From contig JAECYW010000009.1 of assembly GCA_023014335.1 (NCBI GenBank), positions 62,001-126,000 on the forward strand: DNA of 64,000 nt, given 5' to 3'. The translations under genes and the position numbers were made by a program. The notes below the pieces were generated by a model. The model ran no database searches and was not told the origin of the DNA. It saw only the letters and a program-made list of their open reading frames with translations. Source of the stretch: Galerina marginata (Eukaryota > Basidiomycota > Agaricomycetes > Agaricales > Galerinaceae). The stretch's first letter is position 1. Each line of letters opens with the position of its first letter. This document shows positions 10,622 through 22,030 of the stretch, in pieces.

Positions 10622-13226
10622 GATGAAGCCGAGATGTTGCAATCTGGAGGAGAGAACGAAAGGTGAGGAACTCGGTGTATGCCTGTATTGTTAAATACGG
10701 CCGAGAGCATGGAAGCCATGAGGCCTCTTCGATCAACCCTTGATCCTTGTTTGCCCCCAACGACGTAACCAAATATTGGACATGACCGAGCAGTCCGTTC
10801 CTCGTAGACAAGTGTAAACAGCGGATCAGGACTTGGATCAGGTAGACCGCGATGCGATTACGATCACGATAACTTGGTCTGGGCGAGTGCTGCTTTAAAA
10901 CCACCAAAGCCACCATCACTGCTGCCGTTCACAATACGGACTTCGGTACTGGATTGGCGTTATTCTATCCATCCGTTTCTACATTCTAAATGTCGCCTTG
11001 CCCACTTAAATGAAGCTCGCATATGCTGCGGGCTGCATGTTGGCAGGTCCTGGTAACATGGCATTGGCACTTCTCGGGAGATGGTTGTAAATATTCCATC
11101 TGATGTAGCCTCTTGAACAACTCATGTACGGATGCAATCTACCACGCGCTTTATCCGAATTGACTTCTTTAGAATGGGTTTTTGCTTTCTTGGTGGAATT
11201 TTCCCATCTCACCTACGTTTGTCCCTAATGTTGTTGTTGCACCCATCGTTTACTTACTTTTCCACTGAATGCTCTTCAGAGTTGACTCTCTTCCCGTATC
11301 GGTGAGGAAGTACATATTAAATAGATTTATCCAGGCTATCATAAATCGCCGATTAGTTCTTAGGGGAGAGGCGGTGGTGTTGTTATTAGAGAAATTGAAC
11401 GAGAAACTTTGGTAGGAGGCTACTTATCATGTTGCGCCACAGTGCCAAACCAGACCGGATGCACTGCCATTAACCGCACGAACAAAGGCGAGGCATGGCG
11501 CCTAAAATTATCCTCCGGCTAATAATCAGCCCGAGATAGCGTCAAGTAGGTAGCAGTGTTTCGTAACGGTTATTCCGAACCGAATAGGATTTACATAGGC
11601 CTCAAATAATTTTGGCTGATACATGTGTACTTGACGTGGAATAAGATTCGACGGCGCTGCGGAATGGCCAAAGGGTTAAGGATCAGCAGGATAAAATAGT
11701 GGGAAGTGGTCAAGAAGACGTGGCTGCCGCGGGCTGATCGTACTGTAATACCAAAAGCAAGAGAGAGAATAGGCCGCGTCAACGATGCCGCTGCGGACGC
11801 CGTTCTGGAAGGGAAAATTCGTATATAGATACGACACTGTATAAACAATGAAGTGTCCAGAAATACTTGATAAGTGATTAGACATAGTATTAGGTCAGTT
11901 TATGTCCGAAGTACGCGAGGTGAGTATTATATGATATGGAAAAAAAGATGGCCGAGCCAGGGATAGCTTTCAGCCCAGATGGGGGTGCTAAAATAGGCGG
12001 AATGCGGTCGAGGAACTGAAAATGGATCCATGCGTTGAAAATATGGCTTTTCTCTCGAAATATAAATATTTCTCAAAAGCAAGGTTAGATGTCCACTCAG
12101 GAGGTATATTTAGGCGTGCATGCGGCATGGTAAATCTACCGTCCAAACACGCGTAAAATTTGGCAACGAGAAGTACTTATTTCCAGCGTAGCTAGATGGG
12201 CGCCCCGAAGTCAGAGATTTTTTCATTCATTAATCGCGAACAGCACATCTTGCAATTGGGCACGGCATTTGATAAAGTTGATAGGCCAAGTGGGGATAGG
12301 TGATCTATTAAATGGGAAACCATGATAATTCAGCGTGAATATCGGGACTACGCTACTATGCGACGGGCATTGGGGCCTGAAATTGCCGGTGGGCTAAACA
12401 GCGAGTACGATTAGCCAAGTTGGCTGATCAAATTCAAATGCTTGATCTCCGTCGATGGGTTATAAAAGGTGATTTCACTCGCTAACTTGCCCGTTATACG
12501 ATGGACCCAAAGTAAACAATATTCGAGTAGAGTCCGACCTGATTTTTCAATAGGTTTCAAGTGATGAACTTACAATCTGTGGGTGCGTGAAGTTTTTTGA
12601 GAAACAAAAGGCCATCAACCTCGCACAAACCATCGTCTCATCTCAATACCGACGCTTGCTCTCCTGTCTCCAAGAGTCGCCCTGTGAACAAACTTCACGC
12701 CTACACAAAATTTCCCTGCAAAACTTGGAAAGCGATGCTCTTAAATTGAAAATTACCATCAAATTAATCACGATAAAAGTTGAACACATCATTACTGATT
12801 GTCCAAGTAGACATACGCGCTAGAGAGGGATATTTAACCTAGCATGATAAGTTTCCGCCATACCCGACATATTACACAAGCTGGATGCCTCCTTTGGACA
12901 ATCTCCCGGTGGATACATATCCGCAAGGAGAAATTTGTTCCGAAATGGGAATAAGATGACTCGACAAGGCAACCTTGACAATTACCCGTTCGCTTCTATC
13001 TGGCCTGCTGCGATGACGCGTCTTGATATGCTACATGCAACTTGGACGCCCGTCAATGTCTAAGAAGCTGGTTCTAACGCAACCACCCTTCGTTTGGGTG
13101 CGCAGTCCGAGGTGTAGGGTAGAATTTCATGACCTAAATCCGTGTCCACGTTCATACGGGATACAAGCCCGAATGGCGAACACATTGTTTGGTAGAAATA
13201 TACGAAGAAAACGGAGGAGGGAATGG
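10622..13226. other. Intergenic region, nothing recognised
   Basis: Short ORFs only (none over about 105 codons), none with recognisable motifs or splice-consistent extension. No repeats matching the other families in this window were noticed. Confidence 0.5.
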
Positions 13227-13234
13227 TATAAAAA
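13227..13234 (+). promoter_or_regulatory. TATA box of the C-x8-C secreted protein gene
   Basis: TATAAAAA, 52 bp before the ATG at 13286, in a sequence (AAAAGGCGACT) much like that upstream of the secreted-protein gene at 31000. Confidence 0.6.
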
Positions 13235-13285
13235 GGCGACTCAACGATTCCAGTTTCTTCAGTTCAATCAGCAACCTACCTCAAC

Positions 13286-13766
13286 ATGAACATGACTTTC
13301 TTCCTTCGCTCTCTCCTTGTTGCCATCGTCGCCAATATTGCCTTGGTGGCCGCCGTCCCCAGTCGTGAGTATTGTATACTGCTCATCGAGGTCCTTGTCT
13401 GCATCTGACATGGTCATTATAATAGCGTCCACCACCAAGCCAGGATGCGTTATCATCAACGACTATGAATTCTGCAGCGATGGCGCCCCTGCTCCCGTTA
13501 TCAGCCCTGACGACTGCGTCTCCATCAACACGGTCAGGTTCTGCAGCCAGGTGCAGGCTGTCGACGTCTTTGAGCGTGCGGGTAAGAATGAAGTCGCTTT
13601 TGTGGTAGATTTATTTATTTAGTCGACGCTCTCATTAGAAGCGATGAAGCCAGGATGCGTTACCATCAACACCGTTGAATTCTGCAGCGATGTTGCGCTT
13701 GATTTCGTTATTCGCCCTGATGACTGCGTCACCATCAACACGGTCAGGTTCTGCAGTCAGGCCTAA
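13286..13766 (+). CDS. Secreted protein of four repeated C-x8-C modules (120 aa)
   Basis: Exons 13286-13364, 13426-13581 and 13639-13766; introns of 61 and 57 bp with GTGAGT/ATAG and GTAAGA/TTAG ends; exon lengths add to a multiple of 3. A signal peptide (MNMTFFLRSLLVAIVANIAL plus VAAVPS) opens the protein. The mature part has four copies of one module: GCVIINDYEFCS, DDCVSINTVRFCS, GCVTINTVEFCS and DDCVTINTVRFCS. These form two larger repeats, each a K/P-G-C module followed by a P-D-D-C module, so the protein arose by internal duplication, with eight cysteines in total. A TATA box lies just upstream. Extracellular location is likely; the target and activity are unknown and I know no named family with this pattern. 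Confidence 0.75.
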
Positions 13767-15039
13767 GTTTCTGCTCGTGGTGGACCGTGGTGAGTGTCTA
13801 TTATCTAATATCTTTACCGTTACTTGTTTACTAAATTCCATTCTGTGTAACTAGTTCTGCCCTTGCTCCGATTGGCGGTCGATATACTCTATACGCAACT
13901 TTTTCTCTCATGAAATTTGATACCCGCGGGTATCTCGAAAATGACGGTGTTAAATATGTCCTATCAAATACGATTTATTGTTTTAGAAAATTCGGAACTT
14001 CAATGGATTTTACCTTTGTTTGTTCTCTTTGCTTGCAGTAGCACGTCTGATCTTTACAGTCGGCGTCGTGGTCTTGAATATTCGCACAACCAATTGTTAG
14101 ACACTAAGACTTCTACAAGTGTATTCCTGAGTGACACTGTTTCCTTCCTCGTCGAACCGCAACTACTTGGCAACCACCGCTTTCAGAACTTATTATTCAC
14201 TAAATATGAGCATGAGTATGTGTCTGATTTGTTATTCCTTTTATCCAAGGTAAGAGCCAGTCCCGACTCATTTAACTCTGCACTGATTGGACGGATCCTT
14301 TAAATTTACCACAGCCAAGATGACTCTGGATTTTTAGATCTCAATCGCCCCGTGAAAATCTGAAAGAGTCCTTAAATTAAATCCATCGAGCTACGATAGT
14401 CAGACGAGTAGAATTCCTAGTCTTTTATGTGTGTACTGACCGACGGATTACTCATCTGTAAGCATGAATTACAGGGGAGGTACCGTACAGATAATTCGAA
14501 AAAATAAACATTGGTAAGGTATCTATTTATTTAAACGACGCTGAAGCTTCAACCTGTAAGGTGCCAGCTTGTGTCGCTTGCGGATCCAGGAAGGCCTACC
14601 TTGTCGCGTATTATTGCTTATCTTATTTCGGCGCCATATCTTAACTTAAAGGAGTTGGCTAGTTTGACGATGAATTTGGAAAGAGTCTCCTGAAAAGTAT
14701 GAAATCGGCGGGTCTTAGGGGTTGAGCGCGATAACTTACGGTTTTTGTATGGTTTGGTCCTTCTAACTCTAAGTTTATCGTCTCCATAAATTAGCATATT
14801 TACATTCGCACTCGGATATGAGGAAAAGCCGGTTAAGTCGTCGAGTGGAGCGCAATGGGATGAGTTTTGGGATGAATTGGATTACGGATAGTGTCGTACG
14901 AAGGTCCACCCGCGATGAATTGGCAAGAAAAGTTGCCCATGCCATGGGATCGTAAAAGATTTTGGCGGAGAGGCCGGACGTTTGTGCACGACAGAGTTGC
15001 GACAGAGAGTCCTCCCTGTCCTTCGGACGGAGTCGGGAG
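13767..15039. other. Intergenic region, nothing recognised
   Basis: One 128-codon ORF (13917-14303, +) lacks motifs and codon regularity, and I do not call it a gene. The rest is AT-rich with no clear structure. Confidence 0.45.
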
Positions 15040-17340
15040 TGTTATCTAATCAACTTATCTAAGTATTTGGTTCACTTCCCGAAGGCAAACATTTCCCCTT
15101 CTTCCCGCCCAACACAAGCCCAACAAGACGCGAATCTTGCATTTCGCGTCTTGTTCTTTGCCTTCATGCACGATAGTTGATCTCTTTCCTTGACCGCTCT
15201 CGAGGTGTAACGTTATCGTGGTAAACCGACGATGGACGACTGCCTGAATCAACATGACCACCCTCGTCCTGGTTCTTAATTTGCTCTTACATCTTGGTTT
15301 GTCATAGACGGTAAGCTCGTGCTAAACCTTGGCTGTGAACGACGAAGAAGCTTATTCGTGTTTTGTTTACCCCTAGTTCGAGAAAAAATGAGCTCCTCAT
15401 GCCGTAGTCTTTCGCGGTGTACCTCAGCTACCTCAACGTTAACCTCGAGAGGCCCAGGAACGTTCCTAACGTTCTCTTGCAACGATGTGGAGCCAAGCGA
15501 ATCGCATCATCGCTATAATCAGCATCACACTCGTGCCAACCCCCCCATCGCGTCAAAGCCAAGGCGATGTTGGACTCGCCCGCTCCTGCGACCATCATCA
15601 CCTTGCCTCCTCTATTCGTGCACTTCCTTCTGCCACGGCCTCCTGCCACGCCCGCTTCTCCTTCGCCAGCCTTGCGCTTACGTGCCCATGCCCAGATCCG
15701 CGCCCTCCATCCCCGCTCATCCAGACCCTTACCTCGCCCTTGCCTCCTCTTTCTGAGCCTGAAGCCCACCTCAGGTTTACCGACGACCGCCAGCGGTGGG
15801 ACATCAGGGAGTTGTCGCTACCTACAAGTCATCCCAGAGTCGTTCGTCCCTTCTCCCCCCACCATCTCCTGCCGTCAACCTTCTCCTCGAACACGTCATT
15901 GACCCATGCCTGTCTAAACTCTGGAGGTGCAGCAGAACCACACTCTCGTCATCCCGCATTCCGATCGGGTTCTGACTCCGCAGCGGTGGAAGCTGCACCA
16001 GCATCTCCAGCTGCAGGCACCGTCATCGTCATTATCGCCCATGGTCTCTTGTCGATGCCGCATAATTCACCTTCTGGAGCCTGCCCGACCTGAAGAGGAT
16101 AAAGGTGTGCTGCTGGCGCTGCTGGTGGCGGTATCCGGTTGAGGTGCACGAGCACTAGATGGATGCGCTTCAAGCCGGCTCACGACACACGAAGTTCAAC
16201 CGTTTTGTCATAGGGTTCTGAAGCCACAAACGTCGGCGACGAATACGAGGAACGTTCGATTCTGCAGCCCAAGCCCTGGTTCCTCCTCTTTTTGCCTCTG
16301 GGATCAGGATCTGCCAGCCGACTACGAGCATCGGATATCATATGCACGATGGAACTGGAAGATGGGGATGGGGATAGGGGGTGCCCTGTCCCTACCCCTG
16401 CCCTGCTCGGCGCGGTGATCGTGGTCTTCCCGCATAAATGCTGGGATTCGAGGAGCGGGGATGACGAGGTTTTGGATGGCTGGTGATGGCAGCGGCGATA
16501 AGACGCGATGTGGGAAGAGGAGGTACGATATGATGCGAATGCGGACGCGGACGCGAACGCAGGTGGAAAGCAGAAGAGGATATGCGGGGTGCTTGGTTGC
16601 TTGCTGCTGGCCGATGGAGCGGACGATGAAGCGAAGAATGCGGGGCGCGGGCTCACTTTCGTCTCTTCCTCCTTTCCTCTCGTCCAGCATCAATATACGA
16701 CGAAGGTTTTCTCTTCGAGCTTCCAGTGTCAGTGTCGAGTTCGAGCCTCGACATTGCTGTCAACGGCCCACATCAGGGGGCAACTCGGGTATCACAACCG
16801 ATGACAAGTCCCAAGGTGGTTCAACATTCAAACGTCCATCAGTTGCGCGGGCTTTTCGCCGTTCGCGGTCCTTCGCCTTCCGTTAGACGTGGATGATTCT
16901 ACTTCCCTTTTGGGCCAGCACGTCGCGTAGCCAATACCCAAAAATTGCACACCGACGCGCCTACTTTCTTCACGCTTGCACGGACGTATGGAGGGTTTGA
17001 CGTTCAATTGCCAGTTCAGTTTTAATTTCACCCTGGAGGCTTTCCTGCTTTAGCTCCTGCTGCGTTGGGATCGTCTGTTTCTCGGAAGAAATGTCGACGA
17101 TACTGGGCAATGGTACGACAGCCACGACTCTGGATACGGCACCGATACCAACACCGGTGTACCCCAACGCGAATTTTAAAACCTATTTTGATTAGCGCAG
17201 AATTCTGAGTAGCTGGCATGTATTGGGCATGTACGTACGTAGCATGAATACATATGTTTCACCAATTCAAATTCTTGTCATCCTCTGTTTTAGTGCTCGA
17301 TTTACAGAGAGCCGTGCCTTTGCCGCGGTCCGTCTAAGTA
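15040..17340. repeat. Dispersed repeat family, copy A
   Basis: This copy starts near GTATTTGGTTC (15063) and ends near the CGTCTAAGTA at 17331. It shares its beginning with copies B, C and D, and its end (AGCTGGCATGT...TCGATTTACAG) with copy B. A central stretch (15990-16060) matches copy B at 26920-26990 closely (CCAGCTGCAGG, CGTCATCGTC, TATCGCCCATGG). It is rich in C and G and full of proline- or arginine-rich ORFs on both strands, which I treat as by-products of composition. On the minus strand a short reading, ECDADYSDDAIR, has counterparts in all main copies. No terminal repeats or recognisable enzyme domain were found, so the class is unknown. Confidence 0.6.
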
Positions 17341-18517
17341 AGCACCCCACTCATTGATAGTGCTAAGCTTATTTCTCCGTCGCTCTGTATTTAGTCCGTG
17401 CCTTAGAAGTCTATATCCATATGTATATCTGAACATGAGCTGCACTTCATTTACCCGGTCCGATAAGAAACCGCTGGGAATATCGCCTCAAAGTACACAC
17501 GCAGATTCAAACCATACAGGACGCCTTTCTCAATCTTTTGTCCCATCGTCCTCATCTAGCATTCCATCGCACAATACAGCTCTAACATTCCACGGACGCG
17601 TTCAGGCCGAACACGGCGATCAGTAGGATCTCAAACTTGTTCGACTATGTGCGCCATGCGACTCGATCGTGACCCGCTTCTCTCCGATGGCCAACGGGCA
17701 ATGTACGCCTCTGCCATGAGCGCAATGCCACCCGTAACGGGACTTAAATGCCATTTCTGTGAGCGAAAACCGGAAGAGAACGAAGACTACCCTAGATGTG
17801 CTAAGGTACGGCCATTCTTACGCTTGAGCTCAACTTGAGCTTCGGGAACTCTTACACCTCAGTTTTGTACAGTGCAGAATGATGGCTTATTGTTCTAGAG
17901 AGGTACTCGCCGACCACAATTCAGAATGGACCCTGCTAATATAAATACCTCAGTGTCAAAAAAAAGACTGGTGAGCGCCAGACAAGCCAAATACCAGAAG
18001 TTTAATTCCTTCCGTAGGCCAACTCACAAACTGTGGTGCTCCCAGCTGCCCGAGCCCGATAAGCAGCGTAAATTTGTCCTGAAGTGCTTTGGGCGAATAG
18101 GTCTGGATCTAGACTTTAATCTCTATCTTCAGATGTCAATCGCAGAGGCTTTCTTCGACATATTTTCGCAATCTTCAAATGCCGATCGGAAAATGTGGGT
18201 TTTCGCCGTGAATATTTTCATATGTCCTGTCAAGGAGGAACACATTGCAGCGCTCGCTTCACCAGATGTACCTCTTGGTGCCCTTTTACGCGTACCAATG
18301 GTCGGAAAACTCATGGCTTCGAAGTTCGTGGATATATCTGACCAGGAGCAGTATCCTCTCCAACCGTCCGTTCGTGATAATTGGCAGAAACTCCGAGACA
18401 CCGCGGATGATGGTGATATGGCAGATATTATTTTGACCTTGGTGATATTCAAGTACCTGGGAACCGAATTTTTCATTGCATTCAATCCTGTCCCCCGCGA
18501 TGTTCTCGTCGAGATTA

Positions 18518-18605
18518 CAGCAGATTGCAAAAAGGTTGGCACTATGGCCATATTGTGAGAAATGAAGGAAATACGAGTAAACAGAACCCTGCCTTAGGGT
18601 TACGG
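18518..18605 (+). repeat. Left terminal inverted repeat of the mariner element
   Basis: The outer 45 bp match the right end with about three differences (AGATTGC/CGATTGC, CTATGGCC/CTACGGTC). Weaker similarity continues to the AACCCT...AGGGTT near-palindrome at 18585-18601. It contains the stop codon now used by the interrupted MYND gene. Confidence 0.8.
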
Positions 18606-18668
18606 CTATTTCTCAGTCCTTCGTCGCGTCCCCCTTGTCCTTGATAGAATTTTGAACTTATACACGCA

Positions 18669-20423
18669 ATGGCACGTACTAAAAAGACTAAGATCCCTTC
18701 CATTAAGCTCCCGGCACGTAAAGTGCCTCAAAAACCTGTGCAAATGCGCACTGAAGAGGAAGAAGAGTCGTCTGGGTCGGATGTTGAGAATCCTGGCCCT
18801 CTCATTCGCGTCAAGACTACTGGAGATCACGAAGAAGAAGAGGAGGAAGAGCAGGAGGAAGAGCAGGAGGAAAATGAGGAGGAGGAGGCGGAGGAGGAGG
18901 AGGAGGAGGAGGAGGAGGAGGAGGAAGAGGAGGAAGAGGAGGACAATGAGGCTGACGTTCAAATTCCCAAGAAGCGAAAGCAGGCTCCCCAGAAAATTGC
19001 CAATAAACGTTCTTTTTTTTGTCATTCTTTTGCTCTAACTATGCTCACTAATTTCTTGCAGGGAAATCTCAAAGAATTGAGATGGACAATGAAAACGCTG
19101 AGGGCGCAGATGAGGTAGCAGAGGAGATACCCAAGATATCCTTCACCATCTCGACGTTCTCCCTCGAGGAATTGAAGAAAGCTGTCACACGGCGCGAACC
19201 ACAGTCCCGCCTAATTGAAATATCCAGCAACGTAGAATGGATTGACGTGAAGGGGCTCCTCAAAGTTGCGATATGCGACTTGCTTTTCCCACAACAAGCT
19301 ATTATTGAGGATGACCGCTTTGATATGACCTGGTCTATCCCTCGCGTCGTCACTAATGCATTATCTTTACGCACTGAGGCTGATTACCGACAGCTAGTGA
19401 AAAAGGCTTTGAAAGGAAAAGAGCCAAATGTCAAGATTTCTGTCAAGGAGCTGCCAAAAACCCCTCTCGTGAGATTCATCCCTTTTCAGCAGAAAATATG
19501 ACTGACATCGCCGCAGGGAAATGAGAAAGAAAATGGACCGCAGCCTGTTGCCGCTGCCGTGAATGCACCAGCCCAAGCGCCAGGCACGCCGAAAGCAAAG
19601 TCTGTAGCGAAGCCGAAGAGCAGGGTATTTTTTCTTGTCTGTCAGTCATTATAATATGAATTCACCGTTCCCCTCAGGCTCGAAAAGAAGCAGATATTCT
19701 CCCTGGGAATGTTGCTATAAACGAAAAGATTCAACAGCTTCGAGCTCGTTGGGAGTGCAGCATGACCACCTGCCGTTCCGAGGTTTGCTTTATTCCAGCA
19801 GAAGGACCGCACTTCCCGTTGAGCCACGACCTTATCGAAAAGTGGGCAGCTGCTATTGTACGTGTATTTTTTTCTCGTTTGAAAGATCAATATCTTATTC
19901 ACAACAATAGCTTCGTGGGCCTCTGTATGCGACCCTTGAAACGCCTCCTAACATTGCTGCATTCGATCCCGTTTCAACTCATACCGTTGTTTCAAAGTCG
20001 CCAATCCTGCAGGCTCGTCTTAACAACATGGCCAAGGAGAAGGGTCCTCAAGCGCCTGTCATCAATGTCGTCCTTCCTGAGAACTTCGGACTCGGAGGAC
20101 TTGGAATGTATCCGAACTTCCCAAACGCTGTCGCTGGTGCTCCTCCTTTACCTGTTGTTGCAGCTCCTGCCGCCATTGCACCTGCAGTCTCTATAAATCT
20201 TCTACCGGCAAATTACACTGAAGGATCGAAAATTGACCTCGAAAACTTCTGCGCTATCTACGCTGTTGCCGATTCCATCAAGCAGCGGTTAGAAACCAAT
20301 AGAATCACAGGATCTCATGCATTTTCTCAACTGTCAGACGGTGACCTTCGCGCGATGGGATTCATGATCGGAGAGATTATAGACCTGAAGGAGGCAATCA
20401 AAGAATGGGCTCAGCCCTTGTGA
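18669..20423 (+). CDS. 515-aa passenger protein of the mariner element (acidic tract, SAM-like C-terminus)
   Basis: Exons 18669-19008, 19062-19468, 19517-19624, 19678-19857, 19911-20423; four introns of 48-53 bp. The first donor is the weak GTTCTT; the others are GTGAGA, GTATTT and GTACGT. All phases agree. Residues about 28-95 are almost pure Glu, followed by a basic, NLS-like PKKRKQ. A folded middle part follows (KISFTISTFSLEELKK). Then comes a Cys cluster (C312, C317, C322: CRSEVCFIP) with LSHDLIEKWAAA and TPPN, possibly a small metal site. The last 65 residues (FSQLSDGDLRAMGF then IDLKEAIKEW) look like a SAM-type helical domain. The layout suggests a nuclear, protein-binding accessory factor; this is inference. 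It starts 64 bp inside the left TIR region and converges on the transposase gene. I know no named family. Confidence 0.7.
18833..18951 (+). repeat. GAG/GAA microsatellite coding for poly-Glu
   Basis: Almost pure GAG/GAA codons in frame within exon 1 of the passenger gene, with a perfect GGA-type run at about 18893-18925. Length variation here would change the acidic tract without breaking the frame. The reverse strand reads as a spurious poly-Leu ORF. Confidence 0.85.
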
Positions 20424-20535
20424 ATTCCGAAATGTCTAACTGTCCACAACAACTGCATGTATCCTCGTGTACTGGCCAACTCTCTGTCCTTTGCTAATCC
20501 GCATTTTCTACAACATTCTCTATGTACCAGTTGTC

Positions 20536-21611
20536 CTAGAAATACCCTGCATGTATGAAGTAGCCAATTGCATCAGATGAGGTAACAACCTCCATAATTT
20601 GCATCAAATCAAATATCATGCCGTCTCCTTCAGTGGCGAGTAAAGATCTGTGGCGCCTAATGAAGGCCTTGACTTTGGAGAAAGCTTCCTCGATGGGGTT
20701 GAGGTCTGGTGAATAGGGCGGAAGGAATTCGATACGAATCTCTGAGGTTCTGTTAGCAGTGGTGATCAGGTGAGTAAGGTGGGAAGACAAACGGAATCTA
20801 TCTGCCAACTCGAGGATTTGGTCTCCATGGTGGATGCGTGCATTATCCATGACGAGAACACTGAGATAACCTGGGAATGGTGAACATAGCGGCATCTTCA
20901 CGCTATATGTGAGTCATTGCATCCGTAGTTGAAAGAGTAAATAGAAGATCATACCACAGTAAACTCGAGGTACTGAAGGAACCGTATACGAGTCATTGAC
21001 CCTTCCACAACCGTGTTTGATATCATGCCATCAATCGTTAACAAGCCTTCAGCCGAGAAACGTCGACCACGAACAAAAACTCCTTTCTTCACAGCACGAG
21101 TACCCTTTCGAGATCGACCTCGGGACCTTGCTGAAGTTCTCTCGTCCTTTGAAACCTCGTCGAGAAAGCCAAGTTGCTCAGGCGAGTACCGAGCCATGTT
21201 CCGCACATAGTCAGCTCGTAAATTTTCATTGCGCTCCAGGGCTATTTTCTTCAGTTTTTTGGCAGAAACACCAGCACGCTCTAGCTCTCGATGAATGGTT
21301 GTGTAGTGGGCAGAGATGAACCGGTTGGTCTCTAACATATTGAGCAGCTCGTCTAAGAACCAGTCTGGGCGATGCTTGATGATACGCCGAAGGTAATCTA
21401 TATCATCAAAATGAAGGATTCGAGGTCTTCCGCGAACACCAAAGGTACGGCGGACAACGTCTCCTGTAGTCCTCCAAAGATCCAAGACGCGATAGAAAGT
21501 GCGCCGACCGATTTGCAGACAGTCGAGAATTTCGCCCACAGAGAGAATATGCTGATCATGCATGCGCATAGCAGCGCGCTTGAGGTCACTAGATATTTTA
21601 CGGTAGCCCAT
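20536..21611 (-). CDS. Tc1/mariner-type DDE transposase (DD34E)
   Basis: The start is the ATG at 21611 (MGYRKISSDLKR); the longer frame begins with TTG. Exons 21611-20955, 20895-20793 and 20741-20536; introns of 59 bp (GTATGA...GAAG) and 51 bp (GTTTGT...TCAG). The product is 321 aa. A helix-turn-helix region spans residues 20-60 (EILDCLQIGRRTFYRV). The catalytic triad is D151 (FLDE), D236 (VMDNARIHH) and E271 (LNPIEEAF), with the usual LPPYSPDLNP before E. The second intron has a length divisible by 3 and no stop, so the unspliced frame is also open, but it adds 17 residues between the second D and E; splicing gives exactly 34. The first intron must be removed to reach the second D. The protein should cut and join the TA-flanked ends of this element. 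Confidence 0.87.
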
Positions 21612-21699
21612 AGCGTTATCAGAGAGCAAAGTTAAGCGAAAGCAAGGTCAGAGAGCCACTTGAAAGGCGTAGGAGCACACAGAATGGTGATGGCAGCTG

Positions 21700-21793
21700 C
21701 GAGCAGGGCAGAACCGGTAAACCCTAAGTTAGGGTCCATTTTTGTTCTTTTCTCACAATATGACCGTAGTGCCAACCTTTTTGCAATCGGCTG
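21700..21793 (-). repeat. Right terminal inverted repeat of the mariner element
   Basis: Read on the minus strand it starts CAGCCGATTGCAAAAAGG and continues through GAGAAAAGAAC to AACTTAGGGTTTACCGG. This inner part also matches the left end of the MITE at 40194 (AGGGTTTGACCGGTTCT), which links the two elements. Confidence 0.8.
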
Positions 21794-22030
21794 TAATAGG
21801 AAACGCGAACTGGAGAAGAACGAATCTCCTGGTTCTGTACGGTACGTCAGTTGACTCCCTTAATGATTAAACATGTTTAATGCTTCAGTTACGATAGGCA
21901 CATCGACCGGTGGCTTCGGGAGTTGAAGGATAGCAAAGGAGGCAAACTGGTGTGCCCATTAGGAGACAAGGATAAAGCTTTTTTTAGGATAGGGGATCTC
22001 GCAGCTGCGAGCCCACCGCCGCCGATTTGA

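Larger units (their letters stand above)
18518..21793. mobile_element. Tc1/mariner-type transposon with two convergent genes
   Basis: The element begins CAGCAGATTGCAAAAAGG and ends with the inverted counterpart (CCTTTTTGCAATCGGCTG), flanked by TA at 18516-18517 and 21794-21795, the target duplication of the IS630-Tc1-mariner superfamily. Size is 3276 bp. It encodes a DD34E transposase (minus) and a 515-aa protein of unknown function (plus), facing each other. Tc1/mariner elements normally carry only the transposase, so the second gene is unusual. The transposase appears intact after removal of two short introns, so the insertion may be fairly young. It sits inside the MYND gene. Confidence 0.85.
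17647..22030 (+). pseudogene. MYND zinc-finger gene split by a transposon
   Basis: Exons 17647-17805, 17873-17902, 17954-17970 and 18018 onwards; introns of 67, 51 and 47 bp. Splicing creates a complete MYND finger at residues 35-76: C35, C38, C51, C54, C60, C64, H72, C76 (YCSRECQKKDW...H...C). The frame then runs into the left end of the mariner element at 18517 and stops at 18556-18558 inside that end, giving 248 aa with about 13 transposon-encoded residues. Beyond the right end the same frame resumes (NRKRELEKNESPGS), crosses a 47-bp intron (21842-21888) and ends at TGA 22028-22030. Leaving out the element and one TA, the exons total 894 nt, a multiple of 3 (297 aa). MYND fingers bind proteins; the rest is unassigned. 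The truncated form may still be made, so it is a disrupted gene rather than certainly dead. Confidence 0.8.

Noticed and set aside
17926..18558. A 210-aa protein starting at the ATG at 17926
   Set aside because: That ATG lies inside intron 2 of the MYND gene and the next 90 bases include exon 3 and intron 3 read in the wrong context; the spliced model gives a perfect MYND finger.
18606..19025. Minus-strand poly-Leu membrane protein ORF
   Set aside because: It is the reverse of the GAG/GAA poly-Glu tract in the passenger gene.
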